Assembly (NCBI GenBank): GCA_963681505.1
Contig: OY811979.1
Coordinates: forward strand, 3,402,977 to 3,466,976
Reading direction: 5' to 3'
Length of the DNA: 64,000 nt
From: Eunapius fragilis
Taxonomy: Eukaryota; Porifera; Demospongiae; Spongillida; Spongillidae
In this document: positions 56,731 through 64,000 of the stretch, in pieces
How positions within the stretch are numbered: position 1 is the stretch's first letter
Layout: each line of letters starts with the position of its first letter
Notes under the pieces: generated by a model
What the model saw: only the letters and a program-made list of their open reading frames with translations
What the model was told of the DNA's origin: nothing
The model's database searches: none
Position numbers and translations under genes: made by a program

Positions 56731-57021
56731 ACAAGTAAATAAAAACATTCTCTAACGAGAGAGTTGTTGGTATATAGGATTGACCAATGGTGGTGTAAAA
56801 AGCATGGAAACAAGAGTGACAGAAATATTATTGGAAAATTGAAATAGGCCTATATTTAGCCCATTATTCAGGCATGTGTGTTGTATTGTGTGCTAAATAT
56901 AGGCCTATTTCAATTTTCCAATAATATTTCTGTCACTCTTGTTTCCATGCTTTTTACACCACCATTGGTCAATCCTATATACCAACAACTCTCTCGTTAG
57001 AGAATGTTTTTATTTACTTGT
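56731..57021. repeat. near-perfect 291-bp palindrome
   Basis: Arms 56731-56860 and 56892-57021, each 130 bp, are reverse complements around a 31-nt loop; the ends read ACAAGTAAATAAAAACATTC and its inverse. It stands immediately 3' of the DIRS-like recombinase (minus-strand sense). It may be a separate foldback MITE. Confidence 0.9.
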
Positions 57022-57088
57022 GAAATTAGGATGCACGGTTATACAACATGGATTAGCCTATATGTCTATCCATTGTATAGATGGCTGA

Positions 57089-57475
57089 TCAGGCGATGTG
57101 GGCTATGGCGACAGACACGGTAGCGAGGTCCTGACGCGGTGTTCTGACGTATGTTAGGAAGGCTGCGCTACTCCAACGCCCGAGCGTTTGGATTGTAGAG
57201 TCCTGGATTCCAGCAGCTGCAGCGGCTGTCGCCGCGCCAATCCTAAAACTGTGACCCGCGCGTAGTCCCCAGAACTTAGTGACAGTGCGGCTAGGGCCCG
57301 CCTGACCTCTGCTATGAAGTGGGACTTTTGGAGTGGTCTGCCGCTCTTCGAGCGGAAGAATGGACCGGCTGAGGTAGCCCTTACTGCTGTGAATGCGACG
57401 GTCGCCGCCACAGGACAGATGACGTTGCCTGACGGGCCAATGTATATATCGGCGCCTCTCCCGAACTGGTCGCAT
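57089..57475 (-). pseudogene. DIRS-like tyrosine recombinase, C-terminal part
   Basis: The end of the frame reads FWGLRAGHSFRIGAATAAAA, IQTLGRWSSAAFLTYVRTP. His-x2-Arg, the LGRW box and the Tyr of TYVRTP are the C-terminal catalytic residues of tyrosine recombinases used by DIRS/Ngaro retroelements for integration. The N-terminal half with the first catalytic Arg is only partly present, in another frame. Confidence 0.75.
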
Positions 57476-57519
57476 TTAGCAAAGCTGAGATGGACCTTAA
57501 CTCATGAAATGCCTCTACA

Positions 57520-57985
57520 TAAAACAGGCAGCGCATCAAGTGCATGATGTGGTCAACCTTGCACGAGCGTGAAGACAGAGCGGCTACGACTGCCGCGTTG
57601 TCGCAGCAGCATGTGATCCGCTTAGCGGCGCGCCACTGTGGGCCCCAAATGGCGGCGGAGATGATGATAGGTAACATCTCTTTCACAGGAATGGGTAGAG
57701 ATTGCGACCTCACATCCCATTTCAGCTGGAACCAGTGCTGGTTCCAGGAGGCCCCGCATCCCCACGACCCTGATGCGTCTGTGTAGAGCGGGGGCATGGA
57801 GCAGACACGCGCGGAGGGCGCTAGGCCAATACCATTCCATTGTGCAACGAACGTGCGCCACCAGGCGAGGTCTGCGCGGAACTCCCTGCCGCGGCGGATG
57901 CGGTGGTGGCCCCATGACGCTCCGGAGAGGAGGTTAATCATCCGGCGGGGTGGAACCACCCTGAAAATAAGTATTGTGCCGGCCG
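57520..57985 (-). pseudogene. DIRS-like RNase H segment
   Basis: Reads VPPRRMINLLSGASWGHHRI, LYTDASGSWGCGASW (first Asp of RNase H), VKEMLPIIISAAIWGPQW (Glu), and CCDNAAVVAAL (second Asp). This order is diagnostic for DIRS-type RNase H. The reverse transcriptase that should precede it is absent; unrelated sequence begins near 57990. The frame changes before the recombinase. Confidence 0.75.
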
Positions 57986-58449
57986 GTTTCGCCTTGGTGT
58001 GGTAGGTGGCTTTGCAGGCCGAGCAGGTGCTCAGTGTACTGATAGGAGTCTAAATGGGAGAATGAGAGCATTCATGCGTGCTAATTATGAGTGCGTGCGC
58101 GAGTCAAAACCTGCCTTGTGCTGAATTACAGTCGGTGCATGAGAGGCCCTATTTGATCATCGTATACGTAGGTCACACCCTTGCGAGTGGAGCGATGACA
58201 CTATACCTAAGTGCGTGTATTGTTGATGCCAAACTGAGTCATGCGTACATTGTTACCAACGGGTCGGCGCGGTATATATAGATACGTGCGAGTGTATAGG
58301 TATTGCCAGTGTAATGGGAAAGATCATCTGTACATGTGTAGCATAGGTTACGTAAGATATTATTGTGTATTGCGCGGGCAACATATAAAGGTTGCTTGGT
58401 AACCATAGTTAGGGCAGATGATATATTTGTGACATGGTGCTGATAATAA

Positions 58450-58718
58450 CACGCACCAGGACTACACATGCATTCGTGATTAATGGACCGTGCATTGCAG
58501 CAATGTCTAGATATATCGCGGTTCAATTGCGAGGGTAAGGACGGGTGGGCCCGGCCCGGGCTCAGTAGGGACCCGCAGGTTGTAGCGGGGTGGTTGCCGG
58601 AGCAGATGGAGCAGGCGTGCCGGTACTCGCACGAAGAGGCGAAGCACCGCGCCTCGTTGAACCGGCGGCATATTTCCTGGCTACTGGGCTGAGAGGCAGG
58701 AGCGTCGGGCTGACCCAC
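58450..58718 (-). pseudogene. DIRS-like gag, zinc-finger part
   Basis: Reads PSSQEICRRFNEARCFASSC, EYRHACSICSGNHPATTC: a C3H-like finger followed by a C-x2-C..H..C knuckle, as at the C-terminus of DIRS gag proteins. It is downstream of the gag N-terminal frame in transcriptional order and separated from it by 0.7 kb. Confidence 0.6.
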
Positions 58719-59409
58719 TCAGGTGTGTTAAGACTGACTACACCTAAAATTATTAAATGGCTGCCAAATGAAGCGTTTATTCATAAATATTCATACACAG
58801 ACGTTACCACAGATTAATAATGTCCAATACACTTTGGATTGATAGCGCGCAATTAATATACAATATTGTTTCCATGACAACAGTTACGCACGGTGAAATA
58901 ATTGTCTTAAATGTTAGATTTGAAAACCCGGGCGATAAAAGAATAGTTTTTCGCATGTTTCTGCAGTTCTTCTACTTCTGGGATACCCACATTTAATCAT
59001 TATACTAGGCTTTTTAATCACTATTTCGAAACGCTTCGAGCGCTTGCAGACAAACATTAGAAATGCGAATAATTGAGCACAAAATTCATCATTTTCGTTG
59101 TGCAACTTATGCAAACGATGTTATATTTCGTAGTGCCCACCCACATTAGTTAGAGTAGTATCAAATAAACAATATATAACTGCTTTTGTCCACAAACAAC
59201 GATATTCAATCACCCGGGTTTTGCGAAAACGTAAGGAAACGCCCCCATATTTCGGAGCGCGCAACAATAAACTACTAAGGTTGCTATGACAACTATCAAT
59301 TAATTTAATTTGCGGGATCATTGAACAAAGATTTGGTATAAAGAGAATAGCTACAAGAAGTACCCAAACAGAAAAGCGGCATGTTGTAATGTTTGAATTT
59401 GCAGAAAAT
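58719..59409. other. AT-rich gap inside the DIRS-like copy
   Basis: No coding feature recognised between the two gag segments; possibly a later insertion. Confidence 0.35.
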
Positions 59410-60105
59410 TCAAATTCCAAATATAGTGTAGCCAGTCTTAACATACCTGAGCACGAGGAAACGGGGGGCGTCTGGGCAGGCGTCCGAGCTATGGTACTCG
59501 CTGAGGCAGACCTTGCACCTGGCTACGGGCTTTGCCCTACCGGAAAACGACTCATTGTACAGCGACTGGTCTTCTGTAGCCCAGCTGAGACTGCGGGTGG
59601 CTGCCGCCTGCCTGCGATACAGACTATCGTACGTCACCCAATTCTGGCAGTCAAATGTGCGTGCACACCGCACAATGCGCCGCAGATATGCCCAGAAGTT
59701 TGAGGCACTCGCTGGGTATCTGGCACCCAGGACAGCTGCCATAAGGCAGTAGCACTCGACCCAAACTGAGATGTCTGTGACTGGGGTCGAACGGCGGGGC
59801 AGTCTGAGCGTTATTGCCTGGGTTGACGTGTCTGCGGTAGTGTAGGGCAGCCAGGTCTCCTGCAGCAGTTCATACATCTCTATAAACTCCAGAGACTCTA
59901 TACGAGCTATGAGCCTGGCCGACAGGCGGTTTGTGGGGCCGCCGGGTGCGTGCGGACGCGCGGCTGTTGCGTGGTCGGCGTCCACCATATTGGGCAGTGT
60001 AGCAGCGAGGGGCTGCGGTGCTGTGGCATCGTGTGCATCATCAAACGTTGGGAGCGGGTCTGTGCGGGGTGTAATTAACCGATATTTGTACACACTATAC
60101 GCCAC
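59410..60105 (-). pseudogene. DIRS-like gag, N-terminal part
   Basis: A 231-residue frame with LIARIESLEFIEMYELLQET, VWVECYCLMAAVLGARYPAS, FWAYLRRIVRCARTFD and VARCKVCLSEYHSSDACPDA, the conserved run of DIRS-family gag proteins. It forms the structural protein of the retroelement particle in related elements. The frame ends soon after the knuckle; nothing shows an intact element. Confidence 0.7.
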
Positions 60106-60229
60106 TGTCTGCGCATGCGCGGTAAATTATAGGGGAGAGTACATGCACTCCACGACCTGTAAACACGTTAACACAACCAACTCGCTACAAGTAGAATTGC
60201 CATCCACAAGCATTCTTATTGGACCTATG

Positions 60230-60720
60230 TTGTGCGGGCGCGGCGGCCTTTGAGTCACCTGCCGGTCGCTGCCAGCCTTGTTGATGACGGAGCGCGGCTC
60301 CCTACATAACATGATGTATGATTAGCAATGCGTTAAAGGTAGAGCGACCGTGGGTCTGCCAGTTTGCGATGACGGAGCGCGGCCCCTGTATGAAATGAGG
60401 TACAAGTTAGGTCAGAAAATGCGCTGCGGGCGGGGCGGCCTTGGCATGTCATCTTGTGGTGCCGGGCGCGGCTGCCTGTACCGAATAGGTTACAACTAAA
60501 CCCCGGGCATGCCGTATTGCTGGCGGAGCAGCCATGGCGCTGCCAGCTTGCGGAGGCGGATCGCGGTCCCCTGTACAAGTTAGATACACAAGTTATATAT
60601 GCACAAATTCAACACGTGCTACATGCCTGCCCATCCCCGAGCCGGTTGCGGACGAAGCGGTCGTGGCGGCGCCGACTTGCAGTTACGGAGGGGTCTCCCT
60701 AAGCTAAAATACGGGACACC
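60230..60720. repeat. diverged GC-rich tandem repeat, unit about 85-95 bp
   Basis: GATGACGGAGCGCGGCTCCC (about 60283), GATGACGGAGCGCGGCCCCT (about 60368) and weaker copies at about 60455, 60550 and 60650. It is located just upstream of the DIRS-like gag on its strand, so it may belong to the element's terminal region. Confidence 0.6.
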
Positions 60721-60924
60721 CGGTTGTAACAAAGAACTCACTGCCCGAGGGGAGCTGCGATGATGTCCCTGCGGCGCTCGTAGGTAAAATATGTCGGGAC
60801 AGCCAGGCCATTTGCTCGGTTGAAAAAGGAGACTGGTCGACGCCCGGGTCTGGGTCACCCATTCTGTTGAAGCTGCGGATGGGGTTTTTCAGTCGCGATA
60901 TCTTTCCGGCGTTGGTACACAGCC

Positions 60925-61145
60925 AGAAGTTACCAATCTGATTCAAAACTGGTGGTGCTTAACAGTTTGAACCAGAGGTGGGTCACAGTCTGAACCAAAG
61001 CTGTTGATAATCACAGTCTGATTGTGGGCTGTTGTACCAGGTTGATTCAAACTGATTACAACCTGATAATGACTTTTTGACTCAATCTGAACCAGATGTT
61101 TTAACAGTTTGAACCAGCTCGTTGTTACAGGATTGATTCAAAGGT
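60925..61145. repeat. diverged short repeats around CAGTTTGAACCAG
   Basis: CAGTTTGAACCAG, CAGTCTGAACCAAAG and similar words recur in irregular spacing. It is simple local duplication without coding potential. Confidence 0.55.
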
Positions 61146-61813
61146 AATGATCACGTGCTTATCTCGTGCCCAGACACTGCTTCACTGATCGCAGACCCGT
61201 AGTATTACAAGTAAGACAACGTTGCTTCTTGATGTATCCTTACAGCCAGTCTCTGTAATAGACGGCCACGCATACGGTAAACGTTGCACTCGAGCCTTGT
61301 TAATTATCATTCGGATTATAGAGCAATGATGACATGCGGAAGGTATACACGAAGCGCTATCATTGGAAGTAATACAGCAGGAATACAAGAGGAAAATGCA
61401 CATTGACAGCAGTTGCCGCAGCAATAAATAGGTATTGACCATAGGTGGCCCCAGCGCTTACCGAAGGGAGGGGCCTACCCCCACGACGGGCGCCAATTAA
61501 AAAGGTAGGGGCATTATTGATATGTTCGCGGGGGGGGTGGGGGGTGGGGTTGCAACCCCCCTTTCATGTAACCTCCCCTTCTTTCGCTAAGCAACCCCCC
61601 TCCCCCCCTACCCCCCGCCTTTCGCACACACACCCCTCCCGCTTTTACTGAAGCGTACAGCCCCACCCCCACCCCCACACCCACCCCCGCTTTTCGTATC
61701 GCGGGTCCAAACCCTCCCTTTTGTAAAATCCTGTGTCCGCCCCTGGTGTTAGTAACTATTTTACTTTAGAAACACATAGATACATGCAGTAAAACCAGGG
61801 GAGGGGGCCCCTA
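61146..61813. other. GC-homopolymer-rich repeat remnants, no gene seen
   Basis: Contains G- and C-runs (about 61528-61615) and TGTGTCCGCCCCTG at 61733-61746, a MITE terminus like that of the hAT element at 21252; its partner end was not found. Confidence 0.4.
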
Positions 61814-62394
61814 GGCAGCGGCGGCGGAAGGTATATAAGATTGGGGGGGCTCTAAAAGCGAGGATAATTAAATTCATGAATTCAAAGAGAGCATTTGTTC
61901 ACAGTACTATTCCTTTTGTCTGCCGGGGGAGGAGTAAGAACTCCCCAACCCATTACAATTTATCTGTACTATTAGCATTTGGCATACAGCTAACAATCAA
62001 TCGGGACAGCCTTCGCTTCACATTGTCAAGCACGCTAATGGGGGGGGGGGGGGGGGGGGGGGGGGGAGGTGTGCCCTCCCGCGCGAATTGTGGAAGCTTT
62101 CGATTCGATGCCCTAATTATGAAAAAACTCATACGATTCAAGAAAACCAGCTCTATGAATATTATTAGTTGAGAGGGGGCCCCCATCGAGCGGTCGCCAA
62201 CGGTGACTTTTCTGGATGTCATTATATAAATGCGCGGGCACAGGCGAACGGTAACGGTATACGCGAGCAATCTCGCGGGCAAGGAATAACAATTATACTA
62301 TACCGGTTATTGTTTAGGAGGGGCTGAGCCCCCCCTATGTCATTATTGGGGGGGCTCGAGACCCTCCAGCCCCCCCCCTTCCGCCGCCACTGCT
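61814..62394. mobile_element. MITE with 5-bp target duplication CTAGG
   Basis: Termini CAGCGGCGGCGGAAGG and CCTTCCGCCGCCACTG are inverted. CTAGG stands directly outside on both sides. Inside are a poly-G run (about 62040-62066) and a short unrecognised frame. The terminus and 5-bp duplication fit the same hAT5-type group as the element at 17191-21252. Confidence 0.75.
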
Positions 62395-62940
62395 AGGACC
62401 CCCTTGGGACCGCCTATGAATTGACCTTCGTACCCATCCAGTTGTGAGTGGCATTAAAAAAAAAAAAAACGAATTTACGGTAAGCACGCCTCGAATAATA
62501 AAAACATGGCTACATCGTAAACCGTGGCGTATATTGGTGATCGAAAACGTAAGTTTATCGATTAAATAACTGCATTATATGTACATTATCTCTGTTAGTT
62601 CTGTACTGTTGCCACGTGTGTGAGGAGACCTTTACACGCCAGTTCAATCTCGATCGACATTATTATGTCGAGAGCGTCTCACACTTCTTTTGCTAGCAGT
62701 CTCGCAATACTGAAGGATGCGCCTCGCGAGGTATGTAATGTAGGGAGTTAATACCCCAAGACCTTTTTTTTTGAGGCGGACAGGGTGAAAATTTTACCCT
62801 TACGTACGTAGCTGTTAACCCTTCCATTCCATATCGGCAGTACGAAGGGCATAACCCTAAGTACCAAACCAAACCCCTGAAAATGTCCCTCCGTCGCTAT
62901 ATAGAGGTATCCTAATACAAAAAGTATATCTTTATCGGCA
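62395..62940. other. no gene seen; poly-A run at about 62457-62469
   Basis: May include the 5' exons of the gene fragment that follows; CTCGATCGACATTATTATGTC near 62650 could be part of an exon but cannot be assigned. Confidence 0.3.
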
Positions 62941-63039
62941 GGTATGGCTTGATTTTGATGAGAGCCTATTTAATTCCTCACCACCAGAAATGCAGGTATA
63001 CTTTATATTCATTTGTCATACATAGCATGTTCTCACATT

Positions 63040-64000
63040 CAGAGCACGAAGGTGAACCTGAGGTTAATGATAATACTTCCAGTACTAATGATCAATGTGA
63101 TGCACATGATGAAGAGCTAGTAAATGGTATGCTCATTTTGGATCGCATATTCAATTAAGCATATACCTGGCTAACAGCTTTTGATACCTTTTTGGGTGGA
63201 CATGTACAGACAGGAGAAAGTTTTGGTTGTGGCGCCTTTGATGGTCATTATTTGTGACAATCCACATGCCTCTCAACTGGTGAGCCATCTGGGTAGTGCA
63301 GCCAATAAGTTTTGCTGTATCTGTGAGGTACGTTGAAAAACCTTTGGATTATAGTACTTATGCATATTCCTAGGTTGACAAAGGTGTCCAAGATAGATGA
63401 AGAAAGAACACTTGAAAAATGTCTCAATCAGATTGCAGCTATTCGTTCTCAACCAACGGTGCAGAGTGCTAAGGAAATGCAGACACTGTATGGCTTAAGA
63501 GCTACAGCTAATCCTATGTTGGAAATAAGTGTAAATCTTTACAGGTAAGTGGCTGAGACATTCTTGTTTATTTTTTACATGTGAATCATTCAATACAACA
63601 GTGAGAGCGCAGAATATATACAGCAACTAGTCGTGATATCTGCCATCATTTTGCTGTACAGTGTTACCTGTGTGATGCCCCATCGTCTGGCAATGTACGA
63701 AACAAATAATAGCTGTATTGGAATATGAAATAATGTGTCTCTCATATTTAGATGTGGTGAAAAGAATGTATCCCTCTCCTATGATGCAACATTTCTTCAA
63801 TAATGTTCCCATTGAAGAACTTATTGCAGGCAAAAGTATACATCATCCAGGAGCACTAAGGAAAGTGAGCACACCTATCTGTACATACATAAGGTACATT
63901 TACATAATGATACATACAGCTTAGGTCCAAACATCCTCAAACATGTCAACCTTGGAATTGTACCCAACTACATGTATTGAAGGACTTCAGAACGATCAAG
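63040..64000 (+). pseudogene. transposase-like gene fragment, runs off the window
   Basis: Three exon-like segments. 63040-63160 is acidic (EGEPEVNDNTSSTNDQ). About 63204-63328 reads EKVLVVAPLMVIICDNPHAS, LVSHLGSAANKFCCICE and ends at a GTACGT donor. About 63375-63545 reads DEERTLEKCLNQIAAIRSQP, LYGLRATANPMLEISVNLYR and ends at a GTAAGT donor. The pattern 'DNP..S..V.HLG..ANKFC..C' then 'YGLR..NP.L' resembles Plavaka/KDZ-type transposon proteins by memory only. The gene continues past the right edge, so its state is unknown. Confidence 0.35.

Overview
This window is eukaryotic. Genes are split by very short introns (many 50-85 bp, with GT..AG ends that restore frame across exons), and the recognisable host domains are animal ones: SRCR, TRAF zinc finger and MATH, PHD, a TPR-CHAT-STAND protein and a possible LRRC8-like membrane protein. 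Tiny introns, a TPR-CHAT gene, many ACATGTA-type words and a very high load of DNA transposons suggest a marine invertebrate, most likely a demosponge. That assignment is an inference; no species can be named from the sequence alone.

Layout. 1-9 kb: remnants of an SRCR gene, a TRAF gene on the minus strand (MATH exon plus an upstream zinc-finger exon), PHD-finger exons, a 165-bp tandem array and a two-exon membrane protein. 9-24 kb: nested mobile elements. These are an inverted-repeat element with GGTACC minisatellite ends, a decayed MULE-type transposase followed by PHD and Ulp1-peptidase exons with a 485-bp palindromic MITE between exons, a complete but frameshifted hAT element (17191-21252) sitting in a CA microsatellite, and an internally deleted Ty3/gypsy-like copy. 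25-28.5 kb: two opposed arrays of a 183-bp satellite. 30-32.5 kb: MITEs, weak FN3-like exons and half of a RING/RAG1-N-like pseudogene.

32.56-45.49 kb is the most remarkable region. It is a ~12.9-kb element bounded by huge inverted arms (about 5.9 and 3.1 kb), each carrying a 317-bp tandem array (about 11 against 2 copies). The 3.9-kb core holds two intact divergent genes: an 846-residue protein of a DUF7869-like, RNase-H-like family (candidate transposase), and a five-exon 261-residue protein whose C-terminus looks like the CtIP/Sae2 DNA end-resection domain. The insertion splits a RING/RAG1-N-like gene whose two halves lie on either side. CtIP/Sae2 with MRN opens hairpins and processes inverted repeats, so its presence inside an element with kilobase-long inverted arms suggests, as inference, a transposon carrying its own repair cofactor.

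46.6-51.9 kb: a minus-strand host gene with TPR repeats, a CHAT protease-like domain with an intact His/Cys pair, then an NB-ARC-like module whose P-loop is not visible. 52-64 kb: more MITEs and palindromes, a Lys/Arg-rich repeat gene fragment, a deleted DIRS-like retroelement (gag, RNase H, tyrosine recombinase) on the minus strand, and a transposase-like gene fragment running off the right edge.
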